A stretch of DNA of 40,101 nucleotides from Cyanobacteria bacterium SBLK (GCA_017746715.1 JAGHZQ010000030.1:1-40101); one strand, 5' to 3'. Positions 15,649-25,155 are shown, numbered from the stretch's first letter. Program-made: numbers and translations. Notes: a model not told the origin generated them from the letters alone.

Positions 15649-18600
15649 ATGGGATCGAGAACGCAAAATCCCCAAGTTTTACCCACTGCCTGCCCTCAAC
15701 TCCGATCGCGTCCCCATCGCGACTTGCGACTCATGCCCAGTTTACCGCGCACCTTGCAACAATTTATTCGTTCCGTCCCGGTTTGCGAACAGACCGCAAG
15801 CCCGGAAGCACTGCTGCAAATTTTTCGAGACCATCAAGCCGAAGCGGTCGTCGTGTTGAGCGATCGGTGCTATCCCCTTGGCGTTATTCGCTTATCGCGC
15901 CTGCTTTCCCGAGGAAATATTGCCTGTCAGAGCGTTCCGAGCGGGGGGGGAGAGATGTTTTTCAAATTGGGAACGGTAGGAGGCACGAGAAAGGCAGCCT
16001 CGCCACAACAGGATCGACGGCAGAAGAGTCTTTTGCCTTTGGCGATCTCCGAAGAAACAACAATTTCCCCTTCGGGACAAAGCCATTCTCCCAGCCTTCT
16101 CGAACCGATTGTCGTTCTCCCCATGACTGCAAGCGTAGAAGAAGCGAGATCTCTCCTGCGAGGACAAGATTGGGAAGGCGATCGGCAATATTGCGCCCTC
16201 ATTGATGAAGAGGGCAAATTTCAAGGTTTGCTCGATAGTTGGCAATTATTATATGCCGTACTGCCCGAGCTCCCCACGTTCGCACCCAATAGTTTGGAAT
16301 CTCTCCGGAACTTGCTCGAACAATTGCCCATTCCTTTGATGTTGCAAGGAGAACGAGGACAGGTCATCCAACAAAACTCGACTTGGCAAAAGCAAATCGG
16401 TCGGGGAATGGCTGGGGTCGGCGATTGCACGCCCAAAGAGTTTTTGCAATCCTCTCAATACGACAGCAAAACACTTTGGGAAAACACCCCCCAAAACTGG
16501 AAAATCGGTTTAGACCAAGAGATCGTTCTCGATCGCTGGTGCAATTTTATTGCCGAACGGGGAGAGGAAGAAGAATGGGACTTCGACAGCGATCGAGAAT
16601 TTTCGCCAACTTCCCCAGAGATGGCCCAAAAAGCCAATCGCGTTTGGCAATTTGTCAAACTTCCCCTCAGCGTGTATTCTCCGCCCAACTCCCAGCCCAT
16701 CCCCTCAAAAACTTCCCTCCCCCTCTGGCTCGTCCTCGCTACGGATGTTACCGAACAGCGCCAACTCTGCAAAGAACTGACGGCAAAAAATGCCGATCTC
16801 GTGCAGTTAAATCGTCTCAAAGACGAGTTTTTGGCTTGTATCTCTCACGAACTCAAAACCCCCCTGACTGCAGTTTTAGGACTAGCCAGCCTGCTCAAAG
16901 ATAACAAACTGGGGGAACTCAACAAGCGTCAGTCCCGTTACGCCCAATTAATTTATCAAAGCGGGCAGCAATTGATGGGCGTGGTCAATGATATTCTCGA
17001 CCTAACTCGCATTGAAACGGGACAGTTAAAACTCAATCTCGAACCTGTAAACTTAAAAGAGGTTTGCGATCGCGCTTACCAGCAGGCGCGACAGCAACTA
17101 TTTGCCGCTCGGGGAAAAGAATCTCAGACAATCCCGCGCATTGACTTTTCTCTCACGATTGCGCCAGAATTAGAAGCGATCGTGGCGGATGAATTGCGCT
17201 TGCGGCAAATGCTCGTACACCTGTTGGAAAATGCCCTCAAATTTACCCCCAGTGGCGGTAAAATTGGCTTGCACGTCGATCGCTGGCAGGGATGGATCGA
17301 TTTTACGGTTTGGGATACGGGGATTGGCATTCCCGAATCCGCCCAACATCTCATCTTTCAAAAATTTCAGCAATTGGAAAGTCCCCTCACGCGTCAATTT
17401 GAAGGGACGGGGTTGGGGTTGGTGCTCACCCAACGCCTCGCTCGCGCCCACGGGGGAGATATTTCCTTTACCTCTAAGGTCGGGCGGGGCAGTAAATTCA
17501 CCTTACTGTTGCCCCCCGCTCCACCCGAACGGGAAGCAAGACGCGATCGGGGGAAATCCTCGCCAGAACCCAATCGCCTGATTCTCATCGTGGAGGCAGT
17601 TCCCCAATATATCGAACGCTTAACCGGACAATTGCAAAAATTGGGCTATCGGGCGATCGTCGCTCGTTCCGGGACGGAAGCCCTCGAACAAGCGCGACAA
17701 ATTCAACCTCGGGCAATTTTCCTCAATCCTCTTTTACCACTCCTATCGGGCTGGGATGTCCTCACCTTACTCAAAGCCGATAGCAAAACCAAAAATATTC
17801 CCGTTATTATTACCGCCACGCGAGCGGATAAACGTCACGCACAACAAAATGATGCCGATGGTTTTTTAAGTTTGCCCGTTCAGTCTCAAGCCCTGCAAGA
17901 AAGTTTATCGCGATTGAAAACCTCCCCTCCATCGACGCGAAAAAATCTCACAATTTTACATCTGCATGCTTGGCAAGTTCGAGAGGGAGAAGATGCCACA
18001 ACGCAAATCTTTCGCGATCGCATTTTAACCTTAAACTATCGGATTTTAGAAGCCAGCGATATCGAGCAAGCGGAAATTCTGGCCAAGGTTTGGAAACCCG
18101 ATGTTTTGTTACTCGAGGGGGGCAAAATTGAAAACGCCGATGAATATTTGCAAGCACTCGGCGCGATCGAATCTCTTTCTTGTTTGCCTGTCATTACATT
18201 AGATACCATCATTACCGAATCTGCCAATAAAATTGCTGGATTATCGGTTTTTCCTTGTTTGATTCCCATTACCGAACAGAGTATCGTCGCACTTTTGCAA
18301 GTTATTCAAGTAGCTGCGGGAGTCAGCCAGCAAGCTAATATTCTCATCATTGAAGCAGGGAATGAATGCCATCAACTTCCTCCCGATCCCGACGAAACTT
18401 CAGAAAATCAACCCCATGCAGGGATTGATTTTGCTCATGCTTTAACTCAATATTTACAAACCGCAGGATTGCGAAGTTTATTAGCAAAATCTTGGGCTGA
18501 AGTATACAGTCAAATTCAAAATCAGAGTGTCGATCTTCTCATTGTGAATTTAGGAGAAGTTCAAGATATTGAATGTTGGCTGGATGGCTTAAAAAAATTG

Positions 18601-18771
18601 GCAAATCTGGCGAACCATCCACCGATTTTAGTGCTCGAACACAATTCTCTAGTCGGTACGGGCAATCGCGAGTTAGATGAATTATTAGATCGCTTAGCAA
18701 CAAAAACAATTGTCGATAATGCACAATTAATGCCGGAGCTTTTAACTCATATTAATCAAATGTTAATTTAG
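15649..18771 (+). CDS. Hybrid histidine kinase with CBS-like and PAS-like input and three degenerate receiver domains
   Basis: The ~1040-residue soluble protein starts with two CBS-like segments (to ~residue 205), then a PAS-like segment (LRNLLEQLPIPLMLQGERGQ) and a HisKA domain with phospho-acceptor His400 (CISHELKTPLTAVLGLASLL). A HATPase domain follows (LLENALKFTP, WDTGIGIP, GTGLGLVL). Three receiver-like domains come next, but the Asp position is Asn693 (AIFLNPLLPL), Glu823 (LLLEGGK) and Asn967 (LLIVNLGEV), so none should accept phosphate. It is divergent from kaiA with a ~215-base shared upstream region. A clock input or output role, as for CikA and its pseudo-receiver, is inferred. The start is uncertain: ATG 15649, TTG 15619 and ATG 15733 are in frame, and GGGAGG at 15621-15626 sits oddly far from the ATG. 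Confidence 0.88.
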   Translation: MGSRTQNPQVLPTACPQLRSRPHRDLRLMPSLPRTLQQFIRSVPVCEQTASPEALLQIFRDHQAEAVVVLSDRCYPLGVIRLSRLLSRGNIACQSVPSGGGEMFFKLGTVGGTRKAASPQQDRRQKSLLPLAISEETTISPSGQSHSPSLLEPIVVLPMTASVEEARSLLRGQDWEGDRQYCALIDEEGKFQGLLDSWQLLYAVLPELPTFAPNSLESLRNLLEQLPIPLMLQGERGQVIQQNSTWQKQIGRGMAGVGDCTPKEFLQSSQYDSKTLWENTPQNWKIGLDQEIVLDRWCNFIAERGEEEEWDFDSDREFSPTSPEMAQKANRVWQFVKLPLSVYSPPNSQPIPSKTSLPLWLVLATDVTEQRQLCKELTAKNADLVQLNRLKDEFLACISHELKTPLTAVLGLASLLKDNKLGELNKRQSRYAQLIYQSGQQLMGVVNDILDLTRIETGQLKLNLEPVNLKEVCDRAYQQARQQLFAARGKESQTIPRIDFSLTIAPELEAIVADELRLRQMLVHLLENALKFTPSGGKIGLHVDRWQGWIDFTVWDTGIGIPESAQHLIFQKFQQLESPLTRQFEGTGLGLVLTQRLARAHGGDISFTSKVGRGSKFTLLLPPAPPEREARRDRGKSSPEPNRLILIVEAVPQYIERLTGQLQKLGYRAIVARSGTEALEQARQIQPRAIFLNPLLPLLSGWDVLTLLKADSKTKNIPVIITATRADKRHAQQNDADGFLSLPVQSQALQESLSRLKTSPPSTRKNLTILHLHAWQVREGEDATTQIFRDRILTLNYRILEASDIEQAEILAKVWKPDVLLLEGGKIENADEYLQALGAIESLSCLPVITLDTIITESANKIAGLSVFPCLIPITEQSIVALLQVIQVAAGVSQQANILIIEAGNECHQLPPDPDETSENQPHAGIDFAHALTQYLQTAGLRSLLAKSWAEVYSQIQNQSVDLLIVNLGEVQDIECWLDGLKKLANLANHPPILVLEHNSLVGTGNRELDELLDRLATKTIVDNAQLMPELLTHINQMLI

Positions 18772-18860
18772 AAACAAGCGATCGCTCTTCTTCTTTTCTG
18801 GTTTTTGGATTAGAGATAGAATGCGATCGCATTAAGTCAGTTAACTGATTGACAGAGGAA

Positions 18861-18892
18861 TCCCACCTTTTTAGCGAAGCGGAAAGGTGGGA
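18861..18892. repeat. Perfect 10-bp hairpin downstream of the histidine kinase
   Basis: TCCCACCTTT (18861-18870) and AAAGGTGGGA (18883-18892) flank a 12-base loop. No T-tract follows on either strand. It may be a transcript-end stem for the kinase gene or a small dispersed repeat. Confidence 0.55.
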
Positions 18893-18986
18893 GCAGTCAA
18901 ATTGTGACATCTCAAAGCGATTGGTCAATGGGAAAGGATGATTTTTACTGGCAATAGGCGATCGCGTCGAAATTTTGACAGCAAAA

Positions 18987-19006
18987 AGGGGCAAAGATTT
19001 GCCCCT
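18987..19006 (-). terminator. Rho-independent terminator of the PEP-CTERM gene
   Basis: AGGGGCAAA and TTTGCCCCT form a compact GC-rich stem. On the minus strand it is followed by TTTTTGCTG, 30 bases after the stop at 19036. Confidence 0.75.
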
Positions 19007-19035
19007 CTTGCAAACTTATTCAATTTTACTGGGAA

Positions 19036-19827
19036 TTATTCTGCATCTTTGCGGCGGCGCAGACCCAAAGAACCCGCAGCAATCCCCAATAAAGCCAAGG
19101 TTACGCCGGGTTCGGGAACGATAATGGGAGGCATCACCGTAACGCCTCGGATAACAATCGCCGCATCATTAAAATCCCAATCAACATCTAGATTGTCACT
19201 GCTTAAATCTTCCCAACCGAGGTATACCCAGTTCTCGTTATTATGTTCGATTTCATAAGCAATAATATGTTGGAAGGGAGCATCATCACTGAAATCAGTT
19301 CCAAAGTAGCTCGAACCGAAGCCAGTTTCTACCGTATTGAGTGCAAAATCTAAAATATCTCCGGCTGCGAGACCTTTGATGCTAAATCCTTCTCCATCCT
19401 TAACTTCATCGGCGGTATCATCAAATGCACCGGGATCGAAATCTTGAGTTTGATTGGTACTATCGAGATTAAAGGCATCGTATGGGGAACCGCCATTAAC
19501 TTTAAAGGTAATACGATCCTCTTGGACTGCCAGTGCCGTATAAGAAACAGTATCGATAAAGAAAACGTCAACCGAACTGCCGACAGTCTTGAGCATTCCA
19601 TTAAGAGCATACTGTTCGGGATTGACAACAGCAATACCTTCATTCCCTAAAACAGGGTCGAGTCCTTGTATCAGGTAATCGCTAACGAGTGTGTCGTAGA
19701 AAGTTGGGTCGAGAGTTTTTAAATTCGTTTGAGAAGTGAGGGAGAAGGCTTGAGCGGTTCCTCCGATGAGGGCAGAAGCGATCGCGGCGGTGGTAGCAAC
19801 AAGACCAGTCAAAAATTTAGCTTTCAT
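19036..19827 (-). CDS. PEP-CTERM sorting-domain protein
   Basis: The 263-residue exported protein has a signal peptide (MKAKFLTGLVATTAAIASAL, cleavage near AQA-FS). The C-terminal PEP-CTERM signal is tripartite: VPEP, a hydrophobic stretch (GVTLALLGIAAGSLGL), then RRRKDAE. Such proteins are recognised by an exosortase, usually for surface or exopolysaccharide-associated display. The body contains acidic, Asp/Asn-rich repeats (DWDFNDAAIVI) that may bind calcium. ATG 19827 is chosen over the upstream frame to 19950 because it begins the signal peptide. A terminator follows. No exosortase gene is in the window. Confidence 0.85.
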   Translation of the reverse strand: MKAKFLTGLVATTAAIASALIGGTAQAFSLTSQTNLKTLDPTFYDTLVSDYLIQGLDPVLGNEGIAVVNPEQYALNGMLKTVGSSVDVFFIDTVSYTALAVQEDRITFKVNGGSPYDAFNLDSTNQTQDFDPGAFDDTADEVKDGEGFSIKGLAAGDILDFALNTVETGFGSSYFGTDFSDDAPFQHIIAYEIEHNNENWVYLGWEDLSSDNLDVDWDFNDAAIVIRGVTVMPPIIVPEPGVTLALLGIAAGSLGLRRRKDAE

Positions 19828-20134
19828 GAGTCGAGTCCTTTCAGTAACTTTACTGTCTATAAATTTTTGTGTTCGATAGTTTGGGTAAATTGTCTCAATC
19901 CTTAAAAACGCTTGCTTTCCTTTGTTTTCAAGGCGTTTGAGCTTACCCACTTATAGATATAAGCCAATTGGCTGGATCCTGTCTATAGCTTTGGCGGAAC
20001 TTTACCGACTCTTTACAGAGATATTTATTCTCTCAATAGAGGCTTTACATTATTCCTCGAGGTTACTTTGTAACTAAAACAATAAGATAGCTTTTTTTGA
20101 AATCTACACGATCGTGCTAAGTGAAGGTGAAACC

Positions 20135-22405
20135 TCAAACTACGAGGAACGATCGCTCGAAGAGATGACTAACATCACCCGAGTTATCGGTGGCGCGCGA
20201 TCGCAGGCGATATCGTCCCGATGCCAATCCCAAATTTCCCAAACCAAAGCTGTAATTGAATCCTGCCCATTCTCGCGTCCAATCCCAAGTGGGTTGAATA
20301 AAGTCGGTAATGTCGTCTAATGCCGTAACGCTATCGTTTTCATCGACAATTTCCAAGTCAATGCGAACAATATCTTTCCAACCGTCTCCATCGGATACCC
20401 AGCCATTATTCAGGGTAATGGTATCGATCGCGCTATAGCGGGTGCGATCTAAACTAAAACGCAAATGAGTAGGAGCGGTATTGGTAACGGGAGCGGTTAA
20501 TGTAAAGGAACGCTCCATTATATTGCTGGTGCTGCCGGCGCGATCGCGGGCGACTCCCACTAGGGTATAAGTTCCGCTTTCGAGACCGTCTAAAGTAATA
20601 TTATGGCTGAAGTTGCCCCATTCCGGACTCCAAGTTGCAGGGGTTATTCCTTCGATATTGGGGACTTCTACAATGCTGCCATCGGCTTTGCGGAGGTGCA
20701 ATTCAATTTCGCCGATATCTTCCGTGCCATCCCCGTCAAACACCCAGCCATTGCGAAGAGTGAGAGTCTCTCCAACGGTATAACTGCTTCGATCGAGACT
20801 AAATGTCAAGTTACTGGGAGCATTATTGAGCGGTGCAATTTGGAATGCACGTTTGAAGGTATTGCTGGCATTATCGTTGCGATCGTAGGCGATCGCGGCA
20901 ATAGAATAGATTCCCTCGCTCAAATTGTAATTCCCGAGATTGAAAGTATCGGCAAAACCAGCCCAATTTTCATCCCAACTGGCAGGGTTTAAATGAGTAA
21001 TATTTCCCAGATCGGCGATCGCATTTCCCGTTTCTCCGAACAGTTGCAATTCGATGCGCGCAATATCCATGATTCCATCTTTGTCCTCTACCCAACCATT
21101 AGTAAGGTTGAGAGATTCCGTGGGGATATAGGTTGTTTTGTCAAGAGAAAAACGTAGGGATTCTGGCGCATTGCCTTGGGGAACGGTGAGAATGAAATTC
21201 TGTTGGTAGGGAGTGCTTTGATTGCCAGCTTTATCGTAGGCAGTTGCTTCGAGAAAATAATTTCCCTCAACGAGATCCAACAATCCTAAATCCAAGTTGT
21301 AGTTAAAAGAAAAGCTGTCGGGAGACGTAGGTTCGACAGAAAAATCGGTTACATCGCTCACATCGATAATCGTACCGCTTTCATGTAGAAGTTGGAAATC
21401 GACGCGATCGAGATCGCTGAGGCGATCGTATTCTACTAGATGACCAAAATCTAGAGTTAAAGTTTCGCTGGACAAATATTCGGATTTAGATAAGGCAAAG
21501 CCTAAATTGGTTGGGGCAAGATTCACAATATCAAAATGGTGGGACATCTCGGCACTACTATTTCCGGCTTTATCGTAAGCAATTCCTCGCAGTCGCAACA
21601 ATGTATTCGGTTGTGGGGATAATCCCAATTGACTGAGTTCTAAAGCATAATCATAAGTTAAATAGGAGGGGTCTGGTGCATTCGGGTCGATTCTGAATTC
21701 GGTGACATCGGCAATATCAATGCTGCTCCCATCCATCATATTGTCTACCCAGAAATCAATTCTTTCTACATCTTCTATCCCATCAAATTCTGTCAAATAT
21801 GTATTTTCCAGATATAGAGTATCGCTGATGAGGAAGGAATGTCCTCCTAAAGGCACGCCATCACTTTGACGAGATTGAATATTGAAATTCAATCCTTCTG
21901 GAGCCGTGTTAACAATCCGAAAGTCAAGTTCGGCATAACTATTGCTACTGAGTCCCGAGCGATCGTAAGCTCTGGCAAATAAACCGAGGTTACGATCGCC
22001 GGGCATTAAGTTTAAATTATTAAGAGCAAATTCGTAGGTAAAAGATCCTGTTGTGCTATTAACAGGTTGAAAAAATTCAGTATCGGCGATATCAACATAA
22101 GAACCATCTTCTAAGCGAATTTGAAAATCAATCCCCGCTAAATCTGTAAATCCATCAGGATCGGTTGCTTCTCCAGAAATCACTCTTAGGATTTCATTCG
22201 ATCGATATTCGTTTTTCTCGAGGCTAATTGCTAAGAGTCTAGGATGAGTATTGGGAGGAGGTGGAGGCAAATCAGAGGAGGACGCACTGCCATTTTGAGG
22301 AAAATTGTTTGGCGTTAAGGGATTGAGGGAGTCTTCATCAGGAATCAATGAAAGTTGCGGTTCGATATTTAATCCCTTATCTACACTGGAAAAGTTAGCC
22401 GGCAT
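20135..22405 (-). CDS. Large protein of six Ig-like tandem repeats, probably exported
   Basis: The 756-residue protein has an unstructured, Pro/Ser-rich first 55 residues without a signal peptide. Six repeats of roughly 110 residues follow, most opening with a (N/T)-x-A-P-x-x-L-x-F-x-L pattern (for example NTAPTHLRFSLDRTRY, NNAPSNLTFSLDRSSY). They continue with a D-x-D-G-x-x-D-I motif and close with A-x-(A/D)-x-x-G-x-x-S. The DxDG loops suggest calcium binding, as in bacterial Ig-like or cadherin-like surface proteins. Repeats 4-6 are the most alike, suggesting recent expansion. It ends abruptly after repeat 6 with RSFLVV and no anchor. Leaderless export, for example by type I secretion, is inferred; an intracellular role cannot be excluded. 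Confidence 0.72.
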   Translation of the reverse strand: MPANFSSVDKGLNIEPQLSLIPDEDSLNPLTPNNFPQNGSASSSDLPPPPPNTHPRLLAISLEKNEYRSNEILRVISGEATDPDGFTDLAGIDFQIRLEDGSYVDIADTEFFQPVNSTTGSFTYEFALNNLNLMPGDRNLGLFARAYDRSGLSSNSYAELDFRIVNTAPEGLNFNIQSRQSDGVPLGGHSFLISDTLYLENTYLTEFDGIEDVERIDFWVDNMMDGSSIDIADVTEFRIDPNAPDPSYLTYDYALELSQLGLSPQPNTLLRLRGIAYDKAGNSSAEMSHHFDIVNLAPTNLGFALSKSEYLSSETLTLDFGHLVEYDRLSDLDRVDFQLLHESGTIIDVSDVTDFSVEPTSPDSFSFNYNLDLGLLDLVEGNYFLEATAYDKAGNQSTPYQQNFILTVPQGNAPESLRFSLDKTTYIPTESLNLTNGWVEDKDGIMDIARIELQLFGETGNAIADLGNITHLNPASWDENWAGFADTFNLGNYNLSEGIYSIAAIAYDRNDNASNTFKRAFQIAPLNNAPSNLTFSLDRSSYTVGETLTLRNGWVFDGDGTEDIGEIELHLRKADGSIVEVPNIEGITPATWSPEWGNFSHNITLDGLESGTYTLVGVARDRAGSTSNIMERSFTLTAPVTNTAPTHLRFSLDRTRYSAIDTITLNNGWVSDGDGWKDIVRIDLEIVDENDSVTALDDITDFIQPTWDWTREWAGFNYSFGLGNLGLASGRYRLRSRATDNSGDVSHLFERSFLVV

Positions 22406-22574
22406 TATCTTATCCCTTGCTCTGATGTCGATCGCTTCTTGCTGTAATTAGATATTTGTTGAATTTACTTTTAGATTAACCGATCGCCGGGTTAATGTCA
22501 TGGGTCGAAAGTCCCGATATCCTTACACTGCCTTCTTTCATCCATTAATTGCGATCGCGTCCGCTATCGCAATA

Positions 22575-22601
22575 AAAAAGGCAGACACTCAAGTGCTGCC
22601 C
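22575..22601 (-). terminator. Strong orphan minus-strand terminator
   Basis: On the minus strand GGCAGCACT, loop TGA, and a pairing GTGTCTGCC (one bulge) are followed by TTTTTTATT. It lies upstream of the 756-residue gene, so it must end some other minus-strand transcript that starts to the right. No convincing minus-strand gene precedes it, which suggests a small RNA. Confidence 0.6.
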
Positions 22602-23342
22602 CGAAAAGATCTCCATACTGCTATCTTGTATTGGCACATTAGCCATTCTTACAGTACCACATTTAGTTGGATATGGAAACCCCTCTAAGAAAAAAATCTC
22701 ACAATCGCCGGAAATGTTCTTGATAATACCGATGGGATAGAAAACATTCAAACATAATCCAAATCTTATAGTGGGAATTGTAGGGCGATCGACCTAACAG
22801 AAAAATCATAAATGCGTGAAACCCTTATGAAATATAGGTTTTATATCCAAGACAACCAATCTCTCCACTCCTTTAACAGATCTAAGCTGGGTCTTGTTCG
22901 CTCATTTGCTCGTTCGGATCGTTACAAGCACGATCTTATTTTTCCCGCTTTGTCAAGATGGTAGAATCCTTCTCTTTTAGGAACGAGCATTCCAAACATC
23001 ACTCTTTTACACGCTTGCAATCGAGAAGTGATGAATTGACAAACACCGAAGATAAAGCGATCGCGGATCTATCTAGTACTCTAGATAACTGAGTTTACTC
23101 TAGATAGGATTGCCTTGATGATTGCTTTTACCCGGATAATTGCAGTGGCGAGGGGATATTGTTGTCGTCGAAGGAGTCAGAGCGATCGCGAACGAAGACC
23201 GGGAGAAGATTGCTTGAGTTTAAGCTCTAACCAATTTTAAAATAGATGGGATTTAGCGGGTTGAGTCGTTGGCGGACGGTAAGAAGAATTTAGATGTTTT
23301 GTCAATTGTCCAATTCTCGCATTGGCGCTCAAGGAGTGAATG
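22602..23342. other. Long stretch without a recognisable gene
   Basis: Between the orphan terminator and alr I find no frame with a ribosome site and family resemblance. The stretch holds a candidate minus-strand small RNA ending at the terminator, a GATCG...CGATC stem near 22918, and two direct copies of TACTCTAGATA at 23077-23087 and 23096-23106. The alr ribosome site AAGGAG is at 23331-23336. Confidence 0.5.
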
Positions 23343-24527
23343 ATGGTACTGAGTTACGAAAAACTGCAATTTCTCAATATCTCTCATGCAGCGTATCAAC
23401 GCGCTTGGATCGAGATCGATCTGGGGGCATTGAGCCATAATGTCGGACAGATCTTGCAAATGTTGCATTCGCAAAGTTCGACTTCAACGGTCTCGCCTGC
23501 TTTAATGGCGGTGGTGAAAGCAGACGGATACGGTCACGGGGCTGTGAAAGTGGCGAAAACGGCTTTAGAAGCGGGAGCCAAATGGTGTGCGACGGCGACT
23601 TCCCAAGAGGGGATCGAACTGCGAAAAGCGGGGATTAATGCCCCCATTTTGATTTTAGGAGCAATTAACAATCCGGCAGAAATCGAAGCGATCGTCGATT
23701 ATCGCTTGCAACCTACCCTCTGTACGCCCCGACAGGCATTGATTTTTTCCGAAACTCTGGCACAGTTGGCAGAAACCCTTCCCGTACACCTCAATATCGA
23801 CACGGGAATGTCGCGTTTGGGTACCCCTTGGACGGAAGCCTTAGAGTTTGCCCAATTCGTGCAACAATTGCCCCAATTGAAACTAGCAAGCGTCTATTCT
23901 CATTTTGCTACTGCCGACGACCCCGATCGCGCTTTTATGGACGTGCAGCACCAACGCTACCGGGAAGCGATCGCGAAGTTAAAACAAAAAGGAATCGTGC
24001 CACCTCTCCTCCATATTGCCAACTCGGCAGCGACAATGAGCGATCGCACTCTGCATTACGATTTGGTTCGGGTAGGACTGGCAATCTATGGTTTATCCCC
24101 TTCTCCCCATTTGCAAGAAGCCATCGATCTCAAACCCGTTTTGCAGGTGAAAGCGCGGGTAACGCAGGTGAAAACCATTCCTCCCTATACGGGGGTCAGT
24201 TACGGACATCGCTATGTCAGCGATCGCGAGACTCGCCTTGCAGTTGTGGCGATTGGTTATGCGGATGGGGTGCCGCGTTTGTTGAGTAATAAAATGGAGG
24301 TCTTGTTACGAGGGCAACGGGTCTCGCAAATTGGTTCGATAACGATGGATCAATTGATGCTAGATATCAGTCGCCTTCCCGACGTACAACCCGGAGAAGT
24401 TGTGACGTTAATTGGCAAAGACAGCCAAGAAACCATTTTGGTGGAAGAATGGAGCGATCGCATCGGGACGATTTCTTGGGAGATTCTCTGCGGGTTTAAG
24501 CGGCGTTTGCCGAGGGTTTATTGTTAG
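23343..24527 (+). CDS. alr: Alanine racemase
   Basis: The 394-residue PLP enzyme interconverts L- and D-alanine, supplying D-Ala for peptidoglycan. The PLP-binding Lys59 is in VVKADGYGHG and the second catalytic base, Tyr287, is in YTGVSYGHRY. The TIM-barrel signatures SVYSHFATAD, HIANSAAT and VRVGLAIYG and the C-terminal beta domain (SITMDQLMLD) are all present. There are two adjacent ATGs (23340, 23343); AAGGAG at 23331-23336 is only 3 bases from the first but 6 from the second, so the second is preferred. It is a standalone gene. Confidence 0.96.
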   Translation: MVLSYEKLQFLNISHAAYQRAWIEIDLGALSHNVGQILQMLHSQSSTSTVSPALMAVVKADGYGHGAVKVAKTALEAGAKWCATATSQEGIELRKAGINAPILILGAINNPAEIEAIVDYRLQPTLCTPRQALIFSETLAQLAETLPVHLNIDTGMSRLGTPWTEALEFAQFVQQLPQLKLASVYSHFATADDPDRAFMDVQHQRYREAIAKLKQKGIVPPLLHIANSAATMSDRTLHYDLVRVGLAIYGLSPSPHLQEAIDLKPVLQVKARVTQVKTIPPYTGVSYGHRYVSDRETRLAVVAIGYADGVPRLLSNKMEVLLRGQRVSQIGSITMDQLMLDISRLPDVQPGEVVTLIGKDSQETILVEEWSDRIGTISWEILCGFKRRLPRVYC

Positions 24528-24535
24528 TTGAATGG

Positions 24536-24673
24536 ATGCGATCGCGTCTTCTCGAGTTGGGACGGAGAGAGGCGATCGCAGATATCGAAGACATCCTGCA
24601 ATACACTTATTTGAATTATGGCAATCGCCTTTCCTACTCTTCGTCTTTTTGCCGACTGCGAACGATAAAATAA
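24536..24673 (+). other. Small open frame, possibly a gene remnant
   Basis: Just after alr, a 45-codon frame reads MRSRLLELGRREAIADIEDI then LQYTYLNYGNRLSY before running into the 3' end of the convergent PsiE-like gene. Codon use looks coding for its first ~30 residues, but I do not recognise it and see no good ribosome site. It may be the tail of a lost gene or chance. Confidence 0.25.
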
Positions 24674-25095
24674 CTAATCGAAAGCATGAAAACAGCAATC
24701 GAAATGGCAATCAGATCGGTAGAGGACTTCGTTTCCAGATCGAAAATAATGATTTTTCGAGAAACGGCAATGAGAGAAGTCACGATCACTAACTCGAGTT
24801 GAATGCTATGCTTTTTTAAATAAGCCGTAATATTCTCCAAAATTTCCAAAGCGACTAAAATATTTAAAAAGAGACCGAAAATATCAAAAATATCGTCCTT
24901 TAAAGAATGGGAAGATTTAATAAACAAATCCGTCACGAGTAAAATACACAAATCCCCGATCGCCCATAAAATCACCCCCACCATCAACAAGGAAAGTACC
25001 TTAGAAACCAAACTTTCAATAATTTTCAGAAACCATAAAAAGCGATCGTTTTTGGTAACTCCATAGACTTGACGAAGGACTTTGTAAAATTTCAT
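24634..25095 (-). CDS. PsiE-like (phosphate-starvation-inducible E family) membrane protein
   Basis: The 153-residue protein has four predicted membrane segments (about 28-55, 70-92, 98-118 and 128-147). The central DIFGLFLNILVALEILENIT and ELVIVTSLIAVSRKIIIFDL are characteristic of the PsiE family. The E. coli namesake is induced by phosphate starvation, but its biochemical function is unknown. The ATG at 25095 gives MKFYKVLRQVYG. It lies downstream of the ATP synthase operon terminator and has its own promoter region of ~35 bases beyond that terminator. Confidence 0.82.
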   Translation of the reverse strand: MKFYKVLRQVYGVTKNDRFLWFLKIIESLVSKVLSLLMVGVILWAIGDLCILLVTDLFIKSSHSLKDDIFDIFGLFLNILVALEILENITAYLKKHSIQLELVIVTSLIAVSRKIIIFDLETKSSTDLIAISIAVFMLSISYFIVRSRQKDEE

Positions 25096-25132
25096 TACTA
25101 TCCCAATTAAAAAAATTTCATAAATTGTGAAA

Positions 25133-25155
25133 AACGCCCGGAATCATCGGGCGTT
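25133..25155 (-). terminator. Rho-independent terminator of the ATP synthase operon
   Basis: AACGCCCG and CGGGCGTT pair perfectly around a 7-base loop. On the minus strand the stem runs straight into TTTTTCAC. It lies about 90 bases after the gamma-subunit stop, so it ends the operon and separates it from the PsiE-like gene. Confidence 0.85.

Noticed and set aside
22545..22751. 68-codon minus-strand frame over the orphan terminator
   Set aside because: It runs through the terminator stem, and its composition (many Cys and Phe, no pattern) does not look coding.
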